Shown: positions 46,526 to 54,908 of the stretch, piece by piece
How positions within the stretch are numbered: position 1 is the stretch's first letter
How the letters are laid out: every line of letters begins with the position of its first letter
Source of the DNA: Chitinophagaceae bacterium
Lineage (GTDB): Bacteria; Bacteroidota; Bacteroidia; Chitinophagales; Chitinophagaceae
Reading direction: 5' to 3'
NCBI GenBank assembly: GCA_016720775.1
Contig: JADKJX010000007.1
Coordinates: forward strand, 124,001-188,000
DNA: 64,000 nucleotides
Notes under the pieces: generated by a model
The model's input: only the letters and a program-made list of their open reading frames with translations
The model's database searches: none
What the model was told of the DNA's origin: nothing
Made by a program: the position numbers and the translations under genes

Positions 46526-47524
46526 TTATTTTTCAAGCGTTTCAATAAGCCGGTTTGTTTGTATGGTAAGGGCACACTTAAAATGTTGCTGTGGACAGGC
46601 TTTATGTCCATGTAATCCGCAAGGGCGACAGTTTAAATTCTCTGTTATTTCAATTACAAATGATTTATCCGATAAAGGTGTAAAACCAAAAGCCGGAACC
46701 GTTGAACAAAAAACGGCTGTGACCGGTGCATTCACTGCCGATGCAAAATGCAGGGGAGCGGAATCATTCACGTAATTCATGGCGGCCGTTCTCATCAGTG
46801 CAGCCGATTGTAAAAATGAAAGTTTACCGGCCAATACCTGCACATTTAAATTTGCAGCACTGCTTTTTATTTGTTCACATTCGGCAATGTTCTCTTTTCC
46901 GCCTAGCAAATAAACAGCATATCCTTTTGGAAAATTGCTGATCAGTTCGATCCATTTTTCTACGGGATACTGCTTGGTGAACCAAACGGTGCCGGGTGTC
47001 ATGGTTACATAAGGCCCGTCGGTGTAAGGTTCAATGGCTGAAACGTCATTTACTGAAGGATATAATTTAGGCCGGTTAAAAATGTCGTCGGTAAACGAAC
47101 GGATGAGATCATTGTTCCGTTCCACCTCATGCTTAATGCCGTTTTCTTTGCTGATAACGTGCTTGATCTTTGTGCTGAATAAAAAACTCAGCGGGTTTTT
47201 ATCAAAGCCAATGCTTTCTTTTGCGCCGGAGAATGCTGTTAAAAAACCAGTGGCAAAACAGCGTTGCAGGTTTATAACTTTATCATAGTTATTCTTCCTG
47301 ATATGGGAGAGGGTTGCAAAAAGATTTTTTATTTTATTTTCTTTCTTATTCCATACCAGTACTTCATGCAGATGGGGATTATTCTGCAGCAGGCTTTCAT
47401 TTCCTTTTCTTACCAGGAAATCAATCTCCGTTTCCGGGTAATACTGTGCAAGTTTCTCCACCAGTGCCGTGGCAAGCACCACATCGCCTATAAAAGCCGT
47501 TTGTATAACGAGATACTTTTGCAT
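46526..47524 (-). CDS. Glycosyltransferase family 9 (heptosyltransferase-like)
   Basis: 332 residues, two Rossmann-like domains. N-terminal VIQTAFIGDVVLATALVEKL; C-terminal nucleotide-sugar motifs TPGTVWFTKQYP, YLLGGKENIAECEQI and the donor-site NYVNDSAPLHFASAVNAP. Belongs to the family that adds heptose or similar sugars to the lipid A core, on the inner-membrane cytosolic face. Probably co-transcribed with tsaC. Confidence 0.9.
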   Translation of the reverse strand: MQKYLVIQTAFIGDVVLATALVEKLAQYYPETEIDFLVRKGNESLLQNNPHLHEVLVWNKKENKIKNLFATLSHIRKNNYDKVINLQRCFATGFLTAFSGAKESIGFDKNPLSFLFSTKIKHVISKENGIKHEVERNNDLIRSFTDDIFNRPKLYPSVNDVSAIEPYTDGPYVTMTPGTVWFTKQYPVEKWIELISNFPKGYAVYLLGGKENIAECEQIKSSAANLNVQVLAGKLSFLQSAALMRTAAMNYVNDSAPLHFASAVNAPVTAVFCSTVPAFGFTPLSDKSFVIEITENLNCRPCGLHGHKACPQQHFKCALTIQTNRLIETLEK

Positions 47525-47578
47525 ATTATCTGTAAAGTTATTGATTAAAATGCTTTTTTCTTTCTTGGTTCAACAATG

Positions 47579-47586
47579 TAAGTTTG
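47579..47586 (+). promoter_or_regulatory. dapD promoter -7 box (TAAGTTTG)
   Basis: Exact TAnnTTTG match 15 bases before the dapD ATG. Confidence 0.65.
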
Positions 47587-47601
47587 CAAAAAACAAAATA
47601 A

Positions 47602-48432
47602 ATGGAATTAAAAGAAATGATACTGGCAGCCTGGGCCAACCGGGATCTTTTAAAAGAAACAGCCTATGCCGATGCGGTACGGAATGTGATCGAAGAAGTG
47701 GACAAAGGTCGTTTGCGTACGGCAGAGCCAGCTGGCCCTTCGACTTCCGCTCAGGGTGGCTGGCAGGTGAATGAGTGGGTGAAGCAGGCTATATTGATGT
47801 ACTTCGGCATTCAGCAGATGCAGACATTTACATTGCCGCCTTTTGAGTTTTATGATAAGATGAAACTGAAATCTGATTATGCTTCTTTGGGCGTGCGTGC
47901 CGTGCCGCATGCGGTAGCAAGGTATGGTGCTTACCTGGCAAAGAATGTGGTATTGATGCCAAGCTATGTAAACATCGGTGCTTATGTTGATGAAGGAACG
48001 ATGGTAGATACCTGGGCAACCGTAGGAAGCTGTGCCCAGATAGGAAAGGGGGTTCACCTGAGTGGCGGTGTTGGTATTGGTGGTGTACTGGAACCTTTGC
48101 AGGCGGCCCCGGTTATTATTGAAGACGGCTGTTTTATCGGCAGCCGCTGCATTGTGGTGGAAGGCGTACGGGTGGAAAAAGAAGCTGTGCTTGGAGCTAA
48201 TGTTGTTCTGACACAATCAACAAAGATCATAGATGTGAGTGGAACAGAGCCGAAGGAAATGAAAGGCATTGTTCCGGCAAGAAGTGTGGTGATACCCGGC
48301 AGCTATACTAAAAAATTTCCGGCAGGGGAGTTTGGGGTGGGCTGTGCATTGATCATTGGCCAACGCAAGCCATCAACCGATCTTAAGACAAGTTTAAATG
48401 ATGCCCTGAGAGATTTTAATGTTTCGGTGTAA
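47602..48432 (+). CDS. dapD: 2,3,4,5-tetrahydropyridine-2,6-dicarboxylate N-succinyltransferase, with in-frame repeat insertion
   Basis: Acylates tetrahydrodipicolinate in the lysine/diaminopimelate pathway, downstream of DapB. 276 residues. N-terminal helical domain, then a left-handed beta-helix (VVLMPSYVNIGAYVDEGTMV, GSCAQIGKGVHLSGGVGIGG, PVIIEDGCFIGSRCIVVEGV). Between RLRTAEP and WQVNEWVKQAIL, where family members have only a few residues, this protein carries AGPSTSAQGG, encoded by a TTCGACTTCCGCTCA-type palindromic repeat (47736-47756). The insertion is in frame and lies before the catalytic helix, so the enzyme is probably active. Confidence 0.93.
   Translation: MELKEMILAAWANRDLLKETAYADAVRNVIEEVDKGRLRTAEPAGPSTSAQGGWQVNEWVKQAILMYFGIQQMQTFTLPPFEFYDKMKLKSDYASLGVRAVPHAVARYGAYLAKNVVLMPSYVNIGAYVDEGTMVDTWATVGSCAQIGKGVHLSGGVGIGGVLEPLQAAPVIIEDGCFIGSRCIVVEGVRVEKEAVLGANVVLTQSTKIIDVSGTEPKEMKGIVPARSVVIPGSYTKKFPAGEFGVGCALIIGQRKPSTDLKTSLNDALRDFNVSV
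47736..47756. repeat. Palindromic repeat inside dapD coding sequence
   Basis: Ends CCC and GGG around TTCGACTTCCGCTCA, the same core as the repeats after rplQ and before deaD. It adds about seven to ten residues to the protein without breaking the frame. Confidence 0.75.
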
Positions 48433-48443
48433 GGAAAGAAGGG

Positions 48444-49655
48444 TTAATTGATCAATTCGTTTAAGCTGTTAGAAGGTAGCGGTTTGACAAATAACCGGTG
48501 AATATCGCCGCAGGTTTTTTTATAAACTTCCATCACAGCTCCTGCACATTTTTGTTGTGTAAAAAGCTGCGATTGCAGGATCCCTTTTTCAATCATACGA
48601 TTTCTCAGGTAGCTGTCATTGGCTACAGCCTGCATGGCTGCAACCAGTTCGGTCTCATTGCCTGTATTTACATATAATGGAGCATCTCCCCCGGTTTCTG
48701 ACAGGCTGCTCATTTTAGAAGTAATGACCGGTAACCTGCTAAACATGGCTTCCAGCACAGGTATTCCAAAACCCTCAAACATGCTGGGATATATGAGGGC
48801 AGTGGCCATCTGGTAAATGGCTGGTAAATCGAGTGAAGATTTATAAGATTCTGAAGATTTGGCTGCCGGTGTTTCCGATAAAAAAATGACACTTTCCCCT
48901 AGGCCATTTTCTGCAATATATTTTTTCACTTTTCGTTTGTATGTGCCGCCATCTCCAATTACAACCAGGGGCAGTTTACCATTCAGTTTTTTTAGCGCCC
49001 TGCAAACCAGCATCAGGTTCTTTCGTTCTATGATAGAACCTACGTACAAATAAAATTTGTCCGGCAACCTGTACATTTGCCGTATGGCTTCTTTTTTTTC
49101 TTCGGTAGTTGTGTAGGAAAATAGCGGGTTGCAGCTTTGGTAGCAAACATCAATTTTTTCATCGGGTATTTTGTAAAAATCAATGATGTCCTCTTTTGTC
49201 TGCCTGCTGACGGCGATTATTTTATCAGCATGTTTGCATGCATACCTGAACTTATTGCGGTAAATGAACCTGTCTACCGGCATGTATTGTTCAGGATAAC
49301 GTTCAAAGATAAGGTCGTGAATAGTAACTACAGATTTAATGCCAGTAGCAGCAATGCCTATTGGTATTTCGTGACTGAGACCATGGTATAGGTCAATATT
49401 GTAATCAATCAGTTCTTTTTTTACCCAGTTGCTGCGCCAAAGGCTTTTGCAGGCAGTAGCCGGAAAGCGAACCGGGCCAACCGGGTAAATATTTCCGAAA
49501 CCCGGCGTTTTGAAAAGACCGGTGATTTTTGGGGCAAACAAATAATAATTGTTTCCGGGATAAAACTCAGACAGCGATGCCAACAAGGTTCGGCTGTAAT
49601 TACCAAGCCCGGTGTAGTTTTGATAAGCCCTCTTCGCATCAAAGCCTATATTCAT
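48444..49655 (-). CDS. Glycosyltransferase family 4 (GT-B)
   Basis: 403 residues. N-terminal acceptor domain starts MNIGFDAKRAYQNYTGLGNY (glycine-rich loop). Donor-side motifs in the C-terminal half: FYLYVGSIIERKNLMLVCRA, LVVIGDGGTYKRKVKKYI and ALIYPSMFEGFGIPVLEAMF with the EX7E pair. Probably mannosyl- or glucosyl-type transfer to envelope polysaccharide. Alone on its strand; converges with dapD. Confidence 0.92.
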   Translation of the reverse strand: MNIGFDAKRAYQNYTGLGNYSRTLLASLSEFYPGNNYYLFAPKITGLFKTPGFGNIYPVGPVRFPATACKSLWRSNWVKKELIDYNIDLYHGLSHEIPIGIAATGIKSVVTIHDLIFERYPEQYMPVDRFIYRNKFRYACKHADKIIAVSRQTKEDIIDFYKIPDEKIDVCYQSCNPLFSYTTTEEKKEAIRQMYRLPDKFYLYVGSIIERKNLMLVCRALKKLNGKLPLVVIGDGGTYKRKVKKYIAENGLGESVIFLSETPAAKSSESYKSSLDLPAIYQMATALIYPSMFEGFGIPVLEAMFSRLPVITSKMSSLSETGGDAPLYVNTGNETELVAAMQAVANDSYLRNRMIEKGILQSQLFTQQKCAGAVMEVYKKTCGDIHRLFVKPLPSNSLNELIN

Positions 49656-49732
49656 AAATCAAAAGTATAATCGGGGAAATGGTTACATGCTGATAATTAT
49701 CATATTTCTGCATTAAATTAATCATCTTCTTT

Positions 49733-49740
49733 TATATTTG
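49733..49740 (+). promoter_or_regulatory. tRNA-Leu promoter -7 box (TATATTTG)
   Basis: Exact TAnnTTTG match about 60 bases upstream of the tRNA. Between them lies a CACAAACTCAAAA word spacer. Confidence 0.6.
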
Positions 49741-49800
49741 CAGTCCGTTAGCGGTTAACAGAGAAGTAACACAAACTCAAAATCACAAACTCAAAACCCT

Positions 49801-49887
49801 GCCCAGGTGGCGAAATTGGTAGACGCACTGTGTTCAGGTCGCAGCGTTCGCAAGGATGTGCTGGTTCGAATCCAGTCCTGGGCACCA
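49801..49887 (+). tRNA. tRNA-Leu (anticodon CAG), CCA encoded
   Basis: Folds fully: 7-bp acceptor GCCCAGG/CCTGGGC, D-arm GCG/CGC with AAATTGGTAGA loop, anticodon stem CTGTG/CGCAG with loop TTCAGGT (anticodon CAG), a long variable arm CGTTC-GCAA-GGATG typical of tRNA-Leu, and a T-arm with TTCGAAT. Discriminator A and CCA follow. Confidence 0.97.
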
Positions 49888-49891
49888 AAAA

Positions 49892-49919
49892 GCCTTCTCA
49901 AGTTTGAGGAGGTTTTTTT
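49892..49919 (+). terminator. Terminator after tRNA-Leu
   Basis: Stem CCTTCTCA / TGAGGAGG (one mismatch) with a short AGTT loop and seven T. Confidence 0.85.
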
Positions 49920-49998
49920 ATTGACACAACTTCAGGGGTAGATAATCCAGGAGAATGTAAATTTGAAGAGCATAAAATCCACCTGGATTAAATTACAA

Positions 49999-50571
49999 AT
50001 GAAAAAGAATCTACTTGTATTTTTAGTTGTACTGATTGCATGCAAGGGGAGGTTAAGCCAAAAGCCTGCAATGGGTGAGAGTAATATGCCCGAGAAGGAT
50101 GGTATTGAACAAGTAAGAAAATATGAATTTCCAACGAAAACATGTGCCAATCAGGGCTTTGTGACTTATTGGAAGAAATTCATAAATTCAATTCGAAATT
50201 CAGCTTATGATACAGTTAAGAAACTGTCTGTAGATACTATAATTTATAACGGCATAAGCATAGAGATAGATATATTTATTGAAAAGTATTTTAGCGAAGC
50301 TTTTGATAAGGATTTAATAGAATTACTTTTAGATAAGGATCAGGTAACATTTTCGAAATTTGAAAGTGATGGATCCTATCTTCCAACAGTTCCCGGCCAG
50401 TTAAGAAATGCTCAGGGAAATTATTGTATCCAGGAAGTTTACATTGCAAAGAAGCCAAATAAACAAAAAATCTACGTAGAAATTGAGCTTAGATTTATTG
50501 AAACTTATAAAGGGTTTAAGTTTATAGAATTTTCTCTTCTTCAAAAGGATAGTACTCCGGGACACCGGTGA
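49999..50571 (+). CDS. Hypothetical lipoprotein-like protein
   Basis: 190 residues from MKKNLLVFLVVLIACKGRLS, with a lipobox-like VLIAC; an ATG 12 codons upstream is possible. Residues 40-190 form a mixed helix/strand domain (CANQGFVTYWKKFINSIRNS, IYVEIELRFIETYKGFKFIE). No family recognised. AT content is higher than in its neighbours, which may hint at transfer or low expression. Stands alone between tRNA-Leu and the signalling island. Confidence 0.7.
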   Translation: MKKNLLVFLVVLIACKGRLSQKPAMGESNMPEKDGIEQVRKYEFPTKTCANQGFVTYWKKFINSIRNSAYDTVKKLSVDTIIYNGISIEIDIFIEKYFSEAFDKDLIELLLDKDQVTFSKFESDGSYLPTVPGQLRNAQGNYCIQEVYIAKKPNKQKIYVEIELRFIETYKGFKFIEFSLLQKDSTPGHR

Positions 50572-50600
50572 AGACTTTTTTTAATCTTTTTATTTGTTTA

Positions 50601-51641
50601 TCAATCCAACACCTCGTATAACACAACCGGCGTGGTCTTATTCTTTAAAACAGCTTCCCCAACCTGCTTGCAGTGAAAGGATTCCTTTACAGATTGATAG
50701 GCCTGTTCAGTGATGATGATCTGCCCTTCCTTTGCTGCGGCTTGTAAGCGTTGTGCCGTATTCACCACATCGCCGATAACGGTGTAATCCAGGCGGCGCA
50801 GGTTGACAGAGCCGATATTGCCGGAGATCATCTCGCCGCTGTTGATGCCGATGGAAACTTTGGGTGCAAAGAATATATTGCCAGACTCATTCGGCAGTTC
50901 TTCAATTTTTTCCCGCACAGCAAGACTGGCATCGATGGCCCGGTCTAAATGATAGTCGCCCCGGAACACCGCCATGATGGCATCGCCGATGAACTTGTCA
51001 ATATAACCACCCTGTGCGATGATCTCTTTTACCATCACATCAAAATACTTGTTCAGCAGTTTCACAACAGTATCCGGCGATTCATTTTCACTGATGGAGG
51101 TAAAGCTGCAGATGTCGATAAATACAACCGTAGCTTCCACTGTTTCGTTCACCATAATGGAAGATTCAAATTCCCGGCTTCCCATAAAATTCAGCACCGT
51201 TTCATCCACGTACATTTTAAGGATATTGTTTTCCTTGATGGCCTTCATTGTTTCCCGGATCTGGCACACGTGTTTGATGGTCTTCTCCATCGTCAGTTCC
51301 AGGTCTTCAAAATTCACGGGCTTGGTGATAAAGTCAAAAGCACCACGGTTCATGGCGGTGCGTATGTTTTCCATATCACCGTAGGCCGAAACAATAACCG
51401 ATTTAAACAATCCATTTTGCTCATTTAGTTTAGTGAGCAGGGTAAGCCCGTCCATTTCGGGCATGTTGATATCGCTGAGTACGATATCTACGTCAGCGTG
51501 CAGTTCCAGTTGCTCGAGGGCATGCCTGCCGTTGATGGCAAAGACAAATTCATACTGATGATCCCGTATCTTCTGGCGAAACTTCTGTTTGATGAGTACC
51601 TCCAGGTCCGTTTCGTCGTCAACCACTAATATTTTTGACAT
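50601..51641 (-). CDS. Response regulator with adenylate cyclase output domain
   Basis: 346 residues. The receiver (VVDDE near residue 8, phospho-acceptor Asp 57 in VLSDINMPEMDG, Lys in FITKPV) is joined by a helical signalling linker (about 125-160) to a class III nucleotide cyclase (about 165-345). Metal Asp residues are in VVFIDICSFTS and DKFIGDAIMAVF. The adenine-selecting Lys (YIDKF) and Asp (RRLDYTVIGD) and transition-state Asn/Arg (VVNTAQRL) indicate ATP as substrate. So phosphorylation probably controls cAMP synthesis. Its ATG shares one base with the stop of the receiver gene upstream. Confidence 0.93.
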   Translation of the reverse strand: MSKILVVDDETDLEVLIKQKFRQKIRDHQYEFVFAINGRHALEQLELHADVDIVLSDINMPEMDGLTLLTKLNEQNGLFKSVIVSAYGDMENIRTAMNRGAFDFITKPVNFEDLELTMEKTIKHVCQIRETMKAIKENNILKMYVDETVLNFMGSREFESSIMVNETVEATVVFIDICSFTSISENESPDTVVKLLNKYFDVMVKEIIAQGGYIDKFIGDAIMAVFRGDYHLDRAIDASLAVREKIEELPNESGNIFFAPKVSIGINSGEMISGNIGSVNLRRLDYTVIGDVVNTAQRLQAAAKEGQIIITEQAYQSVKESFHCKQVGEAVLKNKTTPVVLYEVLD

Positions 51642-52015
51642 CAGCTTATTGTTTTTAATTTTTCTTTCAGCAGGTTAAACTCAAGGGGCTTGGTGAGAAA
51701 ATCATCGGCACCCAGTTGCATGGCGGTATCGTAATTCTCTTTATCGCCATAGGCCGTGATCATCATCACCACGGGCGGTGGTTTATGGTACTTCTGTTTG
51801 ATCTGTTCCAGCAGTTCAAGTCCGCTCATACCGGGCATATTGATGTCGGATAGGATCAGCACGGCTTCATGTTCGTGCCGGTTAAGATAGATCAGTGCTT
51901 CTTCACCGGAGAAGGCAAATACAAATTCCATTTGTCCGTCCCTGATCTCTTTCCGGAAACGTTGTTCAAAAAGTACCTTTACATCCTGTTCGTCGTCGAC
52001 TACTAAAATTTTCAT
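51641..52015 (-). CDS. Single-domain receiver (CheY-like)
   Basis: 124 residues, receiver only: VVDDEQD at the N terminus, phospho-acceptor Asp 57 in LILSDINMPGMSG, conserved Thr/Ala in MITAYGD and Lys in FLTKPLEF. Very similar to the receiver of the neighbouring cyclase fusion, so one probably arose by duplication. Lies between kinase 1 (8 bp upstream) and the cyclase gene (1-base overlap), an operon of kinase, phosphate shuttle or sink, and output. Confidence 0.94.
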   Translation of the reverse strand: MKILVVDDEQDVKVLFEQRFRKEIRDGQMEFVFAFSGEEALIYLNRHEHEAVLILSDINMPGMSGLELLEQIKQKYHKPPPVVMMITAYGDKENYDTAMQLGADDFLTKPLEFNLLKEKLKTIS

Positions 52016-52023
52016 TTACTTAA

Positions 52024-54123
52024 TTAAGGTTTATTTGGTAAGATAATAATAAATTCTGCTCCCTCACCTTCTTTAGTTTCTACTTTTAATTCCCCACCGT
52101 GTCCTTTGGTTACAATATCATAACTCATGCTTAAGCCCAGGCCAGTTCCCTTTCCCGTAGGCTTGGTGGTAAAGAAGGGTTGAAATATTTTATCCATTAC
52201 TTTTTGAGGAATGCCGTTGCCGTTGTCTTTTACGCTGATTTCAACTTTGCCCCCATCCCCTGAAGGGGAGCCGAGCTTTTTGGTTGTAACAGTAACAGTT
52301 GGTTCGTAGGGTTCACCCCCTTTTAGGGGATGGGGGCTTTTTTTCTTTTCGTCTACTACATAAAACGCATTGGTGATTAAATTCAATATTACCCTGCCAA
52401 TATCCTGTGGAATGACATTGATCTTGCCGATGCTTTCATCAAAATCCGTTTTCATGGTTGCATTGAAGGATTTATCTTTTGCACGAAGACCATGATAAGC
52501 TAACCTCAAGTATTCATCTGCCAATGCATTGATATCGGTTGGTTCTTTTGTGGCATTGTTTGTACTACGGCTATGTTGCAACATTCCTTTTACAATGGCA
52601 TCGGCACGTTTACCATGGAAAATTATCTTTTCTTCATTATCAGTAACATCTTTTGCCAGCGCCTTAACCTCATCAAAATTTCCTTTTGCAATCTCTTCAT
52701 TCATCTCGGTTAGTAATTCTTTATTTACTTCCGAAAAATTATTGACAAAGTTTAACGGGTTTTGTATTTCATGGGCAATGCCGGCGGTGAGTTCGCCCAG
52801 AGAAGCCATTTTTTCTGATTGGATCAATTGCGCCTGGGCAGATCTTAACTCTGCTAATGTTATTTCTATCTCTTCTTTTTGCCTGTTACTTTCTTCATAG
52901 AGATTTGCCAATTCAACATTTTTTAGCCTATAGATCTCTGCCTCTTTTCTTGATTTTTCTGCTTTATAGGATATTTCAAGGTTTTGAATTTTTTGATTGA
53001 CAGCATCACTGTGAATTTCTTTTGAAAGGCTTATATGAGTTTCTATATGTGTAAGCGCTTCCTGGTAACGATTGAAATGTTTGCAGGCAGTATAAAAACC
53101 CAGGTGAATTTTGGCAAGGAGATCAGGGGCATTCATTTCCTCTCCTAATTGGAGTGCTTTATTTAGTAACTCAAATATGTCTTGTTGAGATTTTTCTGCA
53201 AGATCTTCCTTTAAATAAAGTCCTGCCAGAAACAACAAAATTTCGGTCTCTCCTTTTTTGTCAGCAATATCCCGGCGGATGAGTAAACTATCATTATAAC
53301 ATGCTGAAGCTTTTTTAAAATCGGCTAACTGTTCATAAATATTCCCCAGGTGAAATAGTGAATTGGCTTCTCCTTTTTTATCAGCAATGGCCCGGGAGAT
53401 AGATAATGCACGGGAACAAAAATCCAATGCAGCGCTATTGTCTTTTAATTTAAAATGAATGATACCAATATTATCCAGGCATCCTGCTTCGCCCCATTTA
53501 TCGCCGGCTTTCTGTCTGAAGCTAAGGCTTTGATGATAATAGTCAAGGGCATTGGACAGGTCGCCTGTTTCAAAATATATAAGGCCGATCAGGTTTAACG
53601 AGTATGATTCAGAGATCCAATAATTATTTTGCCGGGAAATAGACAGGCTTTGAAGTAAATGAGTCAATGCCGTTTCAAACTCACCTAAATATTTATAAGT
53701 AACCGCTATATGATAACAGGTGAGCGATTCACTTTCTTTGTTCCCGGTTTGTTGCGATAATTCTAAAGATTTGAACAGGTACTCCAGGGATGCACTATAA
53801 TTTCCCAAGCTGCGTTGTATGATACCAAAATAAGCATATATGGATGATTTCCCATCTAAGTCATTCAATGATTCGAATAATGCCAGGGACTTTTCTGAAT
53901 ACTCCAATGCTTCAATATGCTTGGACAAACGAATAAGACAAAATGCAAAAGTCCGATACCCTTCAGCTTTTCCTTTTGCATAGTTAATATCTTCCGCAAG
54001 TAAAAAAGCTTTCTTACTCAACACATGCGATTGTGTAGAATCATTCACTCTGATGTTCCAGGCTTCTTTATTAAGCTGGTCAATTTGATCCTGTAAAACC
54101 TGGATATTGCTTTCATTATTCAT
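52024..54123 (-). CDS. Soluble TPR histidine kinase (kinase 1)
   Basis: 699 residues, no signal peptide or transmembrane helix. About nine TPR units (residues 20-360: EGYRTFAFCLIRLSKHIEAL, KKGEANSLFHLGNIYEQLAD) lead through a coiled coil to the kinase: H-box SLGELTAGIAHEIQNPLNFV (His about 451), N-box region LNLITNAFYV, G1 DNGNGIP, G2 GTGLGLS. Two palindrome-encoded insertions lie in the ATPase domain (SPHPLKGGEP about 596-605 and SPSGDGG about 619-625). Heads the kinase-receiver-cyclase operon, so it likely phosphorylates both receivers. Confidence 0.93.
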   Translation of the reverse strand: MNNESNIQVLQDQIDQLNKEAWNIRVNDSTQSHVLSKKAFLLAEDINYAKGKAEGYRTFAFCLIRLSKHIEALEYSEKSLALFESLNDLDGKSSIYAYFGIIQRSLGNYSASLEYLFKSLELSQQTGNKESESLTCYHIAVTYKYLGEFETALTHLLQSLSISRQNNYWISESYSLNLIGLIYFETGDLSNALDYYHQSLSFRQKAGDKWGEAGCLDNIGIIHFKLKDNSAALDFCSRALSISRAIADKKGEANSLFHLGNIYEQLADFKKASACYNDSLLIRRDIADKKGETEILLFLAGLYLKEDLAEKSQQDIFELLNKALQLGEEMNAPDLLAKIHLGFYTACKHFNRYQEALTHIETHISLSKEIHSDAVNQKIQNLEISYKAEKSRKEAEIYRLKNVELANLYEESNRQKEEIEITLAELRSAQAQLIQSEKMASLGELTAGIAHEIQNPLNFVNNFSEVNKELLTEMNEEIAKGNFDEVKALAKDVTDNEEKIIFHGKRADAIVKGMLQHSRSTNNATKEPTDINALADEYLRLAYHGLRAKDKSFNATMKTDFDESIGKINVIPQDIGRVILNLITNAFYVVDEKKKSPHPLKGGEPYEPTVTVTTKKLGSPSGDGGKVEISVKDNGNGIPQKVMDKIFQPFFTTKPTGKGTGLGLSMSYDIVTKGHGGELKVETKEGEGAEFIIILPNKP
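52257..52336. repeat. Two palindromic repeats inside kinase 1 coding sequence
   Basis: CCCCTGAAGGGG (52257-52268) and CCCCCTTTTAGGGGATGGGG (52316-52335), the second matching one arm of the intergenic CCCTAAAGGG elements. Both are multiples that keep the frame. Confidence 0.75.
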
Positions 54124-54137
54124 GACGAAACATTGAA

Positions 54138-54650
54138 TTAATTCTCAGCAGGTGCTAGTTCGGTCAAAACCCATGCATCAGCTGTAGTTAATTTCTGGTC
54201 ATCACAAAGCTTGATGAATAAGAATAATTGAAGCTTCTAAGCAGATAACCACTTAACACTGGTTGACATGATGGCCTCACCCAATGCAGCTTTGCCACCC
54301 CAAGGATATGCCACTTCCATATTTACCAGGTCATCTTCACTGATCTGATCAAAAAGAGCTTTGACCATTGAAATTTGTTCATCCATGATCGGTAAAAATT
54401 GATCAGCAGACATTGTTTTTACTTTTGCGCTTGCAGATCCAAAATAAGTGTTAAAATCTGTATCATCTTTTTTCAGCCAATAGCCGGGCATAACACTTCC
54501 TGCAACTCCTAAATACTGTAATAATTCCATCATACTTCTTACGCCTTCTTTTGGCCTGAAATTGAACTGGTTTGCAGGGATCTTTGTAGACAGCCTGCGG
54601 CAAATATTGATCTCTTTTAAAATATTATTGAGCAGATGTTGTTTGTACAT
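54138..54650 (-). CDS. DinB-family protein with in-frame amber codon
   Basis: Start MYKQHLLNNILKEINICRRL. DinB-like four-helix metalloenzyme family (QFNFRPKEGVRSMMELLQYL; His residues of the metal site are poorly visible, so activity is uncertain). The frame stops at TAG (54237-54239), but the same frame continues past it as KLQLFLFIKLCDDQKLTTAD and AWVLTELAPAEN to TAA at 54138, the expected last helix, with TAG standing where Tyr is usual. Either a nonsense mutation or a one-base read error; 135 residues without it and about 170 with readthrough. Lies between kinase 1 and a kinase-tail remnant. Confidence 0.75.
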
Positions 54651-54654
54651 TGTT

Positions 54655-54807
54655 TTAAGTTTTATTATTAAGAATGAATTTTTCAATTGAAAGGTAATAA
54701 ATAATAAACTCCGAACCCGCTTGCACTGAAGCTTCGGCCGGCAAGCCTTCCACATATATAGTCGCCACCTTCAACTTACTACCATGCGCTTTCACGATAG
54801 CGTACAT
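54655..54807 (-). pseudogene. Histidine-kinase tail remnant 1 (open 50-codon frame)
   Basis: Reads MYAIVKAHGSKLKVAT, then GLPAEASVQAGSEFIIYYL, clearly the last 30-odd codons of the island kinases (SYDIVKAHGGELKVET ... SEFIIQLP) plus an in-frame palindrome-encoded GLPAEASVQAG insert. Starts exactly at the end of the inverted-repeat element at 54807-54908 and ends 5 bp before the DinB ATG. Confidence 0.8.
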
Positions 54808-54908
54808 TGTCTGATTCACGGATTGTCACAGATGGATGGATTTCACTGATTTCATCAAATTGTGTTTCTGCGTAATCATTTAATCATTTTAATCAGTGAT
54901 TCAGACAA
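54807..54908. repeat. Inverted-repeat element after kinase 2
   Basis: 13-bp terminal arms TTGTCTGATTCAC (54807-54819) and GTGATTCAGACAA (54896-54908), one mismatch. The interior has ATTTCACTGATTTCATC and AATCATTTAATCA words. One arm holds the kinase 2 stop codon; the other abuts remnant 1. Confidence 0.8.
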
